From the NCBI GenBank assembly GCA_026119855.1, contig JAOWBW010000027.1, positions 2,644,623-2,708,622 of the forward strand: a stretch of 64,000 nucleotides of DNA, read 5' to 3'. The notes under the pieces were generated by a model that made no database searches, had not been told where the DNA came from, and saw only the letters and a program-made list of their open reading frames with translations. This DNA is from Campanula takesimana. Lineage: Eukaryota > Streptophyta > Magnoliopsida > Asterales > Campanulaceae. Positions 1-9,231 of this stretch are shown here, piece by piece (within the stretch, counting starts at the first letter, position 1; each line of letters starts with the position of its first letter). Position numbers and translations under genes: made by a program.

Positions 1-1
1 T

Positions 2-319
2 GGTGCTGCGAGAGGAGCTGCCCGAGGTGCTCGGGGCATGGGACGAGGCTGCAGGGATGCTGCATTGTACATTGATGAGGCTGTCTCTTCAGCGAGGCAG
101 TCGCTGAGCAGGAGTCTGAGTCACGGAGGTAGCCATAGTAGGAGCCTGAGCCGAGAGGGTAGCCAGAGCCGGGGCGGCGCCAGTTCATCAGGGAGAGCTG
201 CCAAGAGAACCCGTCCTGATGTTGTGATTGAGACATCTGAGTCTGAGGATGATGATGACGATGATGATGATGAGGATGATGAAGACGATGAGGAGACCGA
301 GAGCGGTAGCAGGGGGTGA
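2..319 (+). CDS. 3' end of an unidentified Ser/Arg-rich, acidic-tailed protein (5' truncated by window edge)
   Basis: The frame is open from the first bases of the window to a TGA at 317-319, about 105 visible residues, so the start lies outside. The visible part has three zones: a Gly/Ala/Arg repeat (GAARGAARGARG), a Ser-rich stretch with repeated SxSRSLS and GGSHSRS motifs, and a long Asp/Glu run (residues about 75-98) ending ETESGSRG. A basic segment AAKRTRP before the acidic run could serve in nuclear localisation. Low-complexity tails of this kind close several plant transposon-derived proteins (MULE, plant mobile domain), but no catalytic domain is visible, so I assign no function. The acidic run is a GAT-repeat tract and may be slippage-prone. 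Confidence 0.45.
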   Translation, partial: GAARGAARGARGMGRGCRDAALYIDEAVSSARQSLSRSLSHGGSHSRSLSREGSQSRGGASSSGRAAKRTRPDVVIETSESEDDDDDDDDEDDEDDEETESGSRG

Positions 320-760
320 GCACAGTGTTGGTGATGACGTGCCCGAGCTGTTGTGGCTGAGAGGATGAGGGATTGAAACACTTTTACTTTTGCCTGTAAT
401 AACATTTAACATGTATTTACAATCCTAGTTATCTTACTACTCATTTCATGTTCTATTAGCGACTCGATCTTAGATGTCGACTCTTTACAAACAAATGTGT
501 GCCCAAAGGGTGCTTGTTGTCGATGCTTTGAACTCTTTTTTGTTGCTGGGATTTGATTTTGCTGCAGGCTGGATATGTTGAAGTGCTTGGGTTCTGTTCT
601 GAACTGACAAGGGCTGTTTTTGTCTAAACTGCTGTCAAAGGCGCGCGCGTCGGGCCTTGCTTGTGGAGGCGCGCGCGTTGTGCAGCCCTGGTCGGAGGCG
701 CGCGCTTCTGGCCTGCTGAATTACAGCCCCTTTCTTTTCTAATCAGAATGTTCCAACAGC
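320..760. other. Intergenic DNA with triplicated ggcgcgcgcg motif
   Basis: No gene is seen. Three copies of a CpG-rich motif (gaggcgcgcgcg and variants) lie about 30-35 bases apart between 639 and 706, in DNA otherwise AT-rich. The block sits 55-120 bases upstream of a TATA-like box, so it could be an upstream promoter element. No function is shown. Confidence 0.4.
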
Positions 761-767
761 TATAAAT
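761..767 (+). promoter_or_regulatory. TATA-like box
   Basis: The sequence tataaat lies about 90 bases upstream of the ATG at 851 and about 220 upstream of the ATG at 985. Placement and surrounding C/T-rich leader fit a plant core promoter. No transcript evidence is available. Confidence 0.35.
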
Positions 768-984
768 TTGAACCATTCATCGACCAGAATGGCCACACAG
801 CATTCTTTTGCAAACACTTTCTCCCCCTAAACCACAAAATTCTTGTCATAATGGCCCCAATGACTTTCTCCTTTGAAGTTAAGGTTTTCCGTCCCCGAGG
901 GTGAGAAGTCCGTTCCAATGGTGAACGCCGTTCCAGCTGTGGGGTCCGTCTCGATGGGGAGAGGCGTCCGAGCGTTTTGATCGT

Positions 985-1278
985 TTGGGAAGGCCCAATG
1001 ACGATATTGTTGAACCCGTGAGACCGGTGGTTCATGTGCGGGACTATAGACCCCGTCATTTTCCCAGAAGAAGAAAGGTAAGGGAAATTCCTCATATGTG
1101 TGGAAGCGTCCATGGTTTTGTCCCCGCTAAGGCTCCGCTTTATAAGGTAAAGGGAAAGCCGTTGATGAAGCTCCATCCCGTCCTAGCGTTTTTTTCCCGT
1201 CTCGGCGGTCCCAAGAATGTTCCGTCCTATCCAAGAAGACTAAAGGACATAACAAGAAGCAATGGGTTCCCAACCTAA
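985..1278 (+). CDS. Small basic hypothetical protein
   Basis: A 97-codon ORF of unknown function, rich in Arg, Pro and His (for example RPRHFPRRRKVREIP). No domain is recognised. A short ORF starting at 851 (MAPMTFSFEVKVFRPRG) precedes it and stops at about 902, so the real first exon could begin at 851 with a splice or frameshift; a good donor-like ggtgag lies at 899. Downstream are two candidate poly(A) signals (aataaa at 1367 and near 1404). The TATA box, leader, ORF and poly(A) signal together look like a transcription unit. It may instead be part of the non-coding end of the neighbouring retrotransposon. Confidence 0.3.
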   Translation: MGRPNDDIVEPVRPVVHVRDYRPRHFPRRRKVREIPHMCGSVHGFVPAKAPLYKVKGKPLMKLHPVLAFFSRLGGPKNVPSYPRRLKDITRSNGFPT

Positions 1279-1366
1279 GAAAGATTGGATTTTTCTTTGT
1301 ACCCCAAGAGATTGCAATTAGACCACTTTGTTTTAGGATTTAATATTTTGATGTCTTTTGTTGCTC

Positions 1367-1372
1367 AATAAA
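1367..1372 (+). terminator. Candidate poly(A) signal
   Basis: A perfect aataaa hexamer about 90 bases after the stop of the small ORF at 985-1278, followed by another aataaa near 1404. Confidence 0.3.
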
Positions 1373-1529
1373 TCCGTTGTAATGGTTTGAATAATTCATT
1401 GAATGAATAAAAATTGCATTTTGTTATTTGAAGTGAATTGGGTATTTTTGATATGTTTTAGAACCGCACCCGAAGGTTGCCTACGTTCCTCCAGGTTGGG
1501 AGGCTCAGGTCTTCGTAGTTCAAACAAAC

Positions 1530-1722
1530 AAAGACCATTTTTTTTTTTTTTAATTTTTTTTTTTTTTTGTGTGCACCCTGTTTTTTGCCTAGACCGCCCT
1601 TTCGGGTTTTCAATCTAGCGGGCTTCTTTTTGCACGTGCTCTAATTTTTGCCTAGGCCGCCCTTGCGGGTTTTCAACCTAGCGAGCGATTTTTTTTTTTT
1701 TTTTTTTTTAATGGTCTTTGTT
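1530..1722. repeat. Direct repeat pair and inverted poly-T-flanked repeat at the 3' end of the Tat-type element
   Basis: Two about 38-base copies starting tgcctag.ccgccct (1587-1625 and 1651-1688) form a direct repeat of about 64-base period. They are bracketed by T runs (about 1540-1572 and 1690-1710). The word aaagacca at 1530 is repeated inverted as tggtcttt at 1712, making an inverted pair around the block. Tandem repeats between pol and the 3' LTR are common in Tat-lineage elements; no LTR boundary could be established here. Confidence 0.5.
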
Positions 1723-1724
1723 TA

Positions 1725-2860
1725 TTAAGCGTAGAACCTCTTGAGCTTGTCGAGGTTGACCTCCTTTGGCAGCTGGTCACCATCTAAATCCATGAGCCGG
1801 ACTGCACCACCGCTTAGTATCTTTTTGACCACGTACGGACCGATCCATCGGGGTCCCCATTTCCCCAGGGGATTCATGGCATTAGGAGGATGTTGTCTTA
1901 AGACCAAATCTCCCACATTGATGTTTCGAGGCTTCACCTTTTTGTTGAAAGCTCTTGCCATCCTTTGCTGATACGCCCTTGTGCGTTCGAGTGCTCTTAA
2001 CCTTTTCTCTCGTCGAGCAAGGCTAGTTGTTCATATCGACTTTGCATCCAGTCGACCTCGTTGACTTGATTCTCGAGGAGGACCCGTAGAGATGGGACTT
2101 CAAGTTCGATAGGGAGTACGGCTTCAGAACCATAGACCAATGCATAAGGAGTTTCTCCTGTTGCGGATCGTATTGATGTGTGGTAGCCCCACAATGATAA
2201 TGGTAGCTTCTCGGGCCAATCCCTTCCTGTTGAGGCCATTTTCTTGACGATGGTGATGGTCTTATTTGCTGCTTCGACTGAGCCATTTGCTTGGGGCCGG
2301 TAAGGAGATGACTTGTGCTTGGTGATCTTGTATTCTACCAAAGTGCATCCATTTCCTTCTCAAAGTGAGAGCCGTTGTCGGAAATGATTTCATGAGGCAC
2401 GCCGTATCGGCACATGATATTAATCTTTACAAATTCGGCCACTTTCTTGGCGTTGAGGGTCCGATAGGCTTGTGCTTCGACCCACTTTGTGAAGTAGTCG
2501 ACTGCCACTAGGACGAATGACTGCCCATTGCTTCCGGCAGGATGAACTTTACGATGATGTCTATCCCCCAACAAGAGAAAGCCAAGGTGTGACCATGTTG
2601 TAAAGTTGTGAGGGTGGAGCATGTTGCAGATTAGCGTGGAATTGGCACTTGGCACACCTTTTGAATTTCTCGATACAGTCTCGTTCCATAGTGCTCCAAT
2701 AGTAACCAATGCGAAGTATCTTCTTGACTAGCATAAACCCATTCATGTGGGGTCCACATTCTCCTTCGTGCACTTCACACATTATCTCTTGAGCTTCGGT
2801 CTCATTGGCGCATAAGAGATTGATCCCGTCGTGGTGCCTTTTATAGACCTCGGTCCCCAA
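1725..2860 (-). pseudogene. Integrase region of the Tat-type element
   Basis: Retroviral-type integrase joins cDNA to the host genome. Three ORF pieces carry it. 2561-2860 has the zinc-binding HHCC part (VHEGECGPH, then CAKCQ). 2335-2709 has the catalytic core with AVDYFTKWVEA and IISDNGSHF, giving both Asp. 1997-2341 has YRPQANGSVEAANK with the catalytic Glu, followed by SLWGYHTSIRSATGETPYALVYG. 1725-1961 is the C-terminal part (NVGDLVLRQ, GPRWIGPYVV), ending in TAA at 1725-1727. Frame changes occur near 2340 and around 2600. All catalytic residues remain readable but never in one frame. Confidence 0.85.
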
Positions 2861-2869
2861 TCAGTACGT

Positions 2870-3480
2870 ACCGAGAGGCTAACCTTTGCAGAGCTGCTTG
2901 AGACTTCTTATTGATTTCTCAGGATAAGTGCCGTCTTTGAGGAAGTTCATGATATCCGAGTACCACGGAGAGTTTGTTTGAACCTCGTTGATCTCGATAC
3001 TCATGCAATATGCCGGACTGTTCCTTCGAGCAATTTTGAAAGGCTTCACACCATTTTCCCTTTGGGCATTTCAACTAATGAAGCTATAGTGGCCAGTGCA
3101 TCGGCGAAGCGATTCTTATCCCTTGGCAGGTAGTTGAAAGTGATCTCTTGGAATGTTCAACCAGTTCTTCAAGGTGCTGACCATATTATTGGAGAGTCGG
3201 GTCTTGGGTTCGCCATTTACCCGATTGCTGATTGATAAGGAGCAAAGAGTCGCCGAACACTTCTAGTTTCCGTGACGTTTCTTTAGAGAGCTGCTTCGAG
3301 CCCTGCTATGCATGCTTCGTACTCGGCAATGTTGTTGGTAGCTTCGAATTCCAGGCGTATGGCAATGGGAGTGTAGATGTCTTTTGATCGACAAGCATAC
3401 CCCTATACCAAAACCGTGTTTATTGGCGGCGCCATCGAAAAAAAGTTGCCACTTGTCTTCCTCGGTTGCAGTATAAATTA
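2870..3480 (-). pseudogene. Archaeal-type second RNase H region
   Basis: The minus strand near 3415-3455 reads KWQLFFDGAANKHG, matching the first beta strand of the aRH domain of Tat elements (W-x-L-x-F-DGA). Further minus-strand words in several frames continue toward 2900. The domain sits between the RNase H remnant (3482-4053) and integrase. It is badly frame-broken: no ORF of 60 codons or more covers it. Confidence 0.65.
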
Positions 3481-3481
3481 A

Positions 3482-4990
3482 CTACTCGTCGGGGAAGTGT
3501 ACATCTTCCCCCTTCACTTCGTCACACGGGAATTCGGCAAGCTGTTCACTGAACACTTTCCCCCTGACGGATTTTAGTGTGACGTAAGTGATATCATAGC
3601 CGGCAAGCATGAAGTACCATTTGGCTATTCTTGTTGACATGAAAGGCTTCTCGAAGATGTAGCGGAGCGGGTCCACCTTTGCTACTAGCTTGATCGGAAA
3701 AGCTTCCATATAGTGTTTGAGATTTTGAGTAACCCAAACCAATGCTGCACACGACTTCTCTAAGACAGAGTAGTTCTTTTCGCCTCCTTGGAATCGGCGA
3801 CTGACAAATAAATGGCGTTCTCCTTTGTGGACTCTCGTTGCTCTTGTGCTAACATAGCCCCTAGGGCTTCATCATTGACAGTAAGATAAAGCAACAGAGG
3901 TTTCTCCTTGTGCGGCGGAACTAGAACAGGAGGGCACGTCAAGTAATGCTTTACTTGATCGAAGGCTTCTTGGCACGCGTCGGTCCATTCTAGAGCCACA
4001 TTCTTCTTGAGTAGCTTGAATATTGGCTCGCACATGGAAGTGAGTTGGTGCACAAACCGACTGATGTATTGTAGTCTTCCATGAAACCTTTAATCTCTTT
4101 CTGCGTCTTTGGAGGAGGCATGTCAATGATTGCCTTGATTTTGGAGGGGTCTACTTCGATTCCTCTTTCAGTGACCATATAAACAAGAACTTTGCCTCGG
4201 ATAACCCCGAATGTGCACTTTGCAGGGTTGAGCCTCATCTTGTGTTGACAAAGCCTTTCGAAGAACTTGCGGAGATCGATTAGGTGTTGACCATCGGTTC
4301 CTTTGGAGTGAATGATCATGTCGTCCACATAGACCTCGATTCTCTGTGTGAATCATATCGTGGAACAAGTCGTCACGGCTCTTTGGTAGGCTCTTTGGTA
4401 GAAGCTATTTCTTAACCCAAATGGCATGACTGTGTAGCAAAAGGTACCCACGGTGTTGTGAAGGCTGTCTTATGTTGATCCTCCTCGGCCATGAGAATCT
4501 GATTGTACCCAGCGAACCCATCCACGAATGAGCGGACCTCGTAGGCAGCAGTGGAGTCGACTAGCATGTCGATATTAGGGAGTGAAAAATCATCCTTTGG
4601 GGAAGCTTTGTTTAAATCCCGGAAGTCTACACAAACTCGACCTTGCCGTTCGCCTTCCTGACTGTCACAATGTTGGCTAACCATGTCGGATACTCGATAA
4701 CCTTGATGAAACCCACTGAGGAGCTTCTCAATCTCTTCTTTGACCTGCAGAGACCATTCTGGCTTGATCTTTCTGAGCTTCTGCTTTACTGGCCTGGTAT
4801 CTTCTCTGATCGGAATCCTGTGCTCCGCTACCTTTCTGTCTAAACCCGGCATGTCTTTGTATGACCATGCGAACACATCCACGAACTCCCGTAGTAATGC
4901 AGTCAATCTGTCTCTGTCGTCTCCCTTGAAGAAGCTTCCAATCTTGGTTTCTTTTGGCTCTTCTTCGGTACCCAGATTAACAACATGCAA
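3482..4990 (-). pseudogene. Reverse transcriptase and RNase H region of the Tat-type element
   Basis: 4412-4990 contains the RT fingers and palm: EHRIPIREDTRPVKQKLRK, VCVDFRDLNKASPKDDFSLP and VDGFAGYNQILMAEEDQHKT. 3990-4328 starts at the YVDDM box (read as MDDMIIHSKG in this frame) and continues through MRLNPAKCTFGV. 3760-4053 holds the connection region (LLKKNVALEWTDACQEAF) with the start of RNase H. 3482-3742 holds its end (YDITYVTLKSVRGKV). At least four frame breaks divide the region. Between 4380 and 4400 the short word ctctttggtag is repeated in tandem, probably a slippage error. Confidence 0.85.
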
Positions 4991-5130
4991 TTCTTCGTCA
5001 GCCTTTGGACCATTCTCGCCACGACTACGGACTTGTTGAGCAAGTTCATTTAAGTATGTTGTGTTTTCGTGGTCTATTTCATCATAATTGAATCGTTATT
5101 AACTTGTTCGTTAAGTTCATTATTAGTTAA

Positions 5131-5319
5131 TTAATCATTTATGATGTTTGCAATCTCAGGGTACTCAGAAATATCAAATTTTTCATTAGCAAAGAAAGGA
5201 AACACACGCTCGGCTATGGCCTCCAAATCCTCTTGGGTGAGGGTATTAGAGACACTCTCGGACTCGAAAGTAAGTGTGAGCTGCTCTTCCTTTGTTGCTG
5301 TGCGGGGTATGCAACCCAT
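5131..5319 (-). pseudogene. Protease-RT linker fragment of the Tat-type element
   Basis: A 62-residue frame rich in Glu and Phe (QEDLEAIAERVFPFF) lies between protease and RT. Linker segments of this length and character are usual in Tat polyproteins. It has no catalytic motif. The stretch 5320-5930 continues in scattered short frames and has no identifiable domain. Confidence 0.5.
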
Positions 5320-5933
5320 TTCTTAGACTAAGAATTCCTCGGATACCACGGGCCTTTTTGTTGAATACCAATTGTTGATCGGCTCGGAGCTTGGCGGGAT
5401 CTCACTGATAGTTTCCTTCATGATGACGGTGTCATGGATGGCGTTACTTGGCATTTATTCATCATGGCGAGCTCTTCAAACATGGAGGCTAAATCTGTCA
5501 GTTCTCCCCCACTGTGATTTCTGTCTCGGACTCTATAGTCATCCTCCCCCCACCATTCACGGGGCGACATGGAGTTGGTTCTCTTTCGGATATCTGGACC
5601 TCACAATCGAAAGATTTCGAGCCGGGCTTTTTGACACATTATTGTTAACCCACGGCTCGGGAAAGATCATGTATGGAACGTCTTCCCCTTGGCGGACAAA
5701 ATAACCATTCAACGTCTTGCGATAAGGCCTTAGATTAGGGACTTCATACCGACGGCCTTCTTTACGAGCTCGGCCCTTTTTCGTTCTTGATCGCTTGCTC
5801 TTGTTTCAAGTCTTCTTTGGAAGGCTCATACCCCAAACCGAAGGTGTTCTTGACAAATGGGACTTGCACGGGATGTAGGATTCCTTGCTGATATTTCCTA
5901 AACCTAAACCAGGGAAGTAGTCCATATTCCTCA

Positions 5934-6529
5934 TCATGCGGAGGACTTTGTGATTGCTGGGGGTCCATGATTCGTTTCCCCCTTCTTTATCAATGGCGTT
6001 GATTGAGACGCCGAGAGAGTGGAGTCTGGTAGACCATGCTGAACTTGGTGGACGGGCTCACCTTTTCTGTGGATAGTGATGTTTTCAGCCATTACGGTCA
6101 CTATTTCATCACCATTTCGGATCTTGACACATTGGTGGAGAGTTGACGGTACGGCATTAGCACTGTGAATCCATGGTCGACCCAACAGTAAGTTGAACGA
6201 GGCCGGGATATCAAGCACTTGAATGGAACGGACATGACCATGCTCCCAAACTCAATGTCTATTTCGATCATACCCATGACTGTACGGGCGGTGCTGTCAT
6301 AACCTCGGATTACTTGAGTAGAAGGCTTCAAATCAGAATCCTTAAGCCCCAGTAGGGCCATGATTCTACCAGGCATGAGATTGAGTGCGAACCACCGTCC
6401 ACTAAGACTCTTGAGACGGGCCTCCCCCTTGCTCGTACCTTGAGGTAAATAGCTTCGTTGTGGTCGAACCAAACGGTGGAAGGTCCATATCGGCAAAGGT
6501 GATGACGTTGCCAAAATGAATGTGACCAA
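5934..6529 (-). pseudogene. Aspartic protease region of the Tat-type element
   Basis: The active-site triad region VLVDGGS is readable near 6395-6420 on the minus strand, but the frame shifts immediately after it; the adjacent frame continues ALNLMPGRIMALLGL and DLKPSTQVIRGYDSTARTV. A second frame gives the flap end and C-terminus: DIPASFNLLLGRPWIHSA and AVPSTLHQCVKI (6100-6218). The order matches retropepsins of Tat elements, which cut the gag-pol polyprotein. Two or more frameshifts break it. Confidence 0.75.
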
Positions 6530-6546
6530 TCATTGCCGTGAGGTCC

Positions 6547-7399
6547 TTAGGAGTAGTATCGGGAGAAACTGATGTACCATCGAGATTGTGGTGACAAGAT
6601 CTCGTGTTTCTTTAAGGATGCAATGAGGTCCCAAATAGAGATGTTGGCTTGAGTTTTCTTGATTTGGTTGGACAAGTAGAGGATCTTCGGGAGCGTTGTG
6701 AGCTTGCGGCTTTTGAGAAGAGGAGCTCGGTGCGGAAGTGGAAGGTTGCTTGCTATGACTCGACCGGATCGAGTTAGCATGTTGACGTTCCCATCTTGCT
6801 TCTTTTTCCTATTCTCTAGTACTTCCCTCATTACCTCATCGTAAGTCACTACATAACAAAATTGTCAAGTTTATTCATAACATTGGGGCCCCATTCACAA
6901 TTGGGATTGAATGGGTGGTCCCCTCGAGTTATCCTATCTCTATTACATTGACATGCTTGTCATTAGTCACTACAAATTCTTTCTTATCTATGAGATCTTG
7001 AATGACTTTGCGGAGAACGAAGCATTCCTCGGTGGTGTGGCCACTATATTGGTGGTAGCCACAATTTGTGTGGTGAGCATGATTGATTGGATCGTCTTGG
7101 GTTGGTACCCTTGCACGGTGTGACTTGACCTTCGCCTTGAGGACCTCGAACACTTCGGTTTGAGTCATGCCTTGGAGAGGCGTGTAGACACGGTCACTTC
7201 GGGACTTCTTTCCCTTGAGGCGGAGGAACCTTTTTGTAATTCCCCTTGTCATAGTGACGGCGTTGACCGAGGCCTCTTTTGTGGAGTTGGAAGCGCCTTG
7301 TAGCGTAAGTAGGAGTGGTCTTCTTAATCTCCTTGAGCAAGTCATCCATGCGTACCCCCGCCTCATACATTTGGGAGAAGTCGGAGTAGCAAGCCCCAC
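6547..7399 (-). pseudogene. Gag C-terminal part with zinc-finger-like motif
   Basis: The ORF 6929-7399 carries CGYHQYSGHTTEECFVLRK followed by IQDLIDKKEFV. This Cys-His pattern (C-x2-H-x4-GH-x2-E-x-C) stands in for the CCHC knuckle in Tat-lineage gags. A further frame at 6547-6849 carries LTRSGRVIASNLPLP, typical of the gag-protease junction. Frames differ, so the protein is broken. Confidence 0.7.
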
Positions 7400-7766
7400 T
7401 TAGGTGAGTGCGGAGATCAATCTTGAGACACTTGAGAAATATGTCCATTTGCTCTTTTGTGTTCGGCCTCTCAACAATTTCAGAGAGTTTGTCATTCCAT
7501 CTCCTTGTGAAGTCGATGAAGGACTCATTGTCTCGTTGAGTAGTGTTCTCTAGCTCTTTCCTTGTGGGCCGGTGAGTGGTGTTGCCTTGGTATTGGTTCT
7601 TGAAGACAAGCATGGCGGAGTCCCAATCAAGACGGACAGTGAGCGGGAGAGTAGCATACCAATCTTTTGCCGCCCCTCGAGAGTGAGAGGAAAGCATTGA
7701 GCCATCACCTTGGTGGAGACTCTTCTTTGGAACCATTGCCCAAATATAAGTCTCAATGTGAGCCAT
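7194..7766 (-). pseudogene. Gag core domain of the Tat-type element
   Basis: A 190-residue frame matches the retrotransposon gag core: SRGAAKDWYATLPLT, WDSAMLVFKNQYQGNT, NESFIDFTRRWNDKLSEI and MDIFLKCLKIDLRTHLSG. Gag forms the virus-like particle in the cytoplasm. The adjoining frame 7838-8317, including the N gap, holds the charged N-terminal part (RKAHQPCQGKNKNNDDESEW). Confidence 0.8.
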
Positions 7767-8173
7767 AGGAGAAGAGTTGCCCTTGAATTTTGCTTATGTT
7801 GGGCATCTTGAACTTATCGGAAGAGCGGCCATAGTACTCATGAGGATGGATGATTGATAAAGTCTTGTGTCGGAACCTTCCCCATGTTGAGCCCATTGCA
7901 TTTTTTGGTCGATGTAGGCCATGATAGAATCCACCATTTTGGCTCATCGTTCTCGGAACTTGGTTCCCCCATTTTCTTGGTGCGGGTGTTGACATAAGGA
8001 CTCTTGAACAAACCCTCGGTCCATTCGGATTCATCATCATTGTTCTTGTTCTTTCCCTGGCAAGGTTGGTGAGCTTTTCTTTCATTAGCTCCATTTCGCC
8101 TCGTGGGCCTCCCTTTGGCTGTCGAGGTGGGATTTCCAAATGTCGTCTTTGCTTTATGCCTCTTTGTTAATGG

Positions 8174-8273
8174 NNNNNNNNNNNNNNNNNNNNNNNNNNN
8201 NNNNNNNNNNNNNNNNNNNNNNNNNNNNNNNNNNNNNNNNNNNNNNNNNNNNNNNNNNNNNNNNNNNNNNNNN
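8174..8273. other. Assembly gap (100 N)
   Basis: Exactly 100 N, the conventional spacer for a gap of unknown size. The gag frame on the minus strand reads across it only because N translates as X, so continuity is not shown. Sequences on either side may not be adjacent in the genome. Confidence 0.99.
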
Positions 8274-8481
8274 TGATGTTCTACCGCAGCCTGGGGTCCA
8301 GAGGCACGAGCTATCATACTTCCATATTTGACGGATGCCAGGGTCCCCGAGGACGTCAGAGCTGGTCTTACACGGGCCCACGAGATTTTAGGAGGTTTTA
8401 TTTAGGAGAGTTATGATTATTATGGATTTTTGTATTACTTTGATTTATTTGGATTATGTATTACTGATTAGTTGGATTTAT

Positions 8482-8985
8482 ATTCCTTAAAACCATAAAA
8501 AAATGTTAAAAATTGTAACTCAATTTCCATTTGGATTTTGAGTGAAGTCATACTAATGAACAACACTTTAAATGTCATTTAGGATGTAGAAAAAAATTTT
8601 AAAAAATAAATAGGTATCCGTATACCATTTTCACAACATCGGGTCATATTCTTAAAAACCCTAAAAAAATGGCAAAATTTCTAACTCAATTTCCATTTGG
8701 ATTTTGAGGAAAGTCATACTAATGAACAACACTTTAAATGTCATTTAGAATGTAGAAAAAAATAAAAATTAAATAGGTATCCGTATACCATTTTCACAAC
8801 AGGGGTCATATTCCTTAAAACCCTAAAAATGGCACAAATGGCACAAATTTCTAACTCAATTTCCATTTCGGATTTTGAGGAAAGTCATTACTAATGAACA
8901 ACACTTTAAATGTCATTTAGAATGTAGAAAAAAATAATAAAAAAAATAAACTAGGTAGCTGTATACCATTTTCACAACATCTGGT
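8482..8985. repeat. Three tandem copies of a ~165-bp repeat
   Basis: Units begin at about 8482, 8648 and 8809 (166, 161 and about 177 bases). Each runs from attcttaaaaccctaaaa through aactcaatttccatttgg, gtcatactaatgaacaac and aggtatccgtataccatt to a ttcacaaca block. The copies are about 90 percent alike with small indels. The period resembles plant satellite monomers, but only three units are present. It lies just outside the MULE, so may be a MULE subterminal array. Bases 8274-8481 upstream hold no recognised gene; a 45-codon plus-strand frame ends at about 8413. Confidence 0.8.
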
Positions 8986-9020
8986 TTAGGGTTTAGGTTT
9001 AGGGATTAGTGTTTAGGGTC
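8986..9020 (+). repeat. Telomere-like tttaggg variants
   Basis: Degenerate copies of the plant telomere word appear as ggtttagggtttaggttta then gggattagtgtttaggg. They are too short and irregular to be a true telomere array. Confidence 0.6.
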
Positions 9021-9032
9021 TAGACATCTCGT

Positions 9033-9083
9033 GATGTCTCGTTACATCTCGTGTAATAAACACACGAGATGTAACGAGACATC
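9033..9083. repeat. Perfect hairpin: 22-bp arms, 7-nt loop (acacgagat family)
   Basis: Arms 9033-9054 and 9062-9083 are perfect reverse complements built from the words acatctcgtgt and acacgagatgt. It precedes the MULE gene by about 150 bases and belongs to the same hairpin family seen in the introns and 3' region of this element. Confidence 0.9.
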
Positions 9084-9231
9084 TCGTGTTATAGTACACG
9101 GACGATTAAATTACATTTAAACCCTTCAAACGACGACCTGCATTATATTTAACGTGAAACCCTACTGAAACACACCCATTCTGAACAGAACCCCCATTAT
9201 TATTCAAGAAATCAATCTCTAAGTTCATAGC

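Larger units (their letters stand above)
1725..8317 (-). mobile_element. Decayed Ty3/gypsy retrotransposon, Tat lineage (dual RNase H)
   Basis: Reading on the minus strand from high to low coordinates, the order is gag, zinc-finger-like motif, aspartic protease, reverse transcriptase, RNase H, a second archaeal-type RNase H, then integrase. The second RNase H between RNase H and integrase is the hallmark of the Tat lineage (Ogre, Retand and relatives). Coding is split over many frames by indels and stops, so the copy is not functional. No chromodomain follows the integrase, as expected for this lineage. The 5' part is interrupted by the N gap at 8174-8273, and neither LTR could be delimited. 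Confidence 0.85.

Noticed and set aside
121..412. Minus-strand frames opposite the acidic-tail ORF (poly-Ser and poly-Ile)
   Set aside because: They are shadows of the GAT-repeat tract on the other strand and have no independent support.
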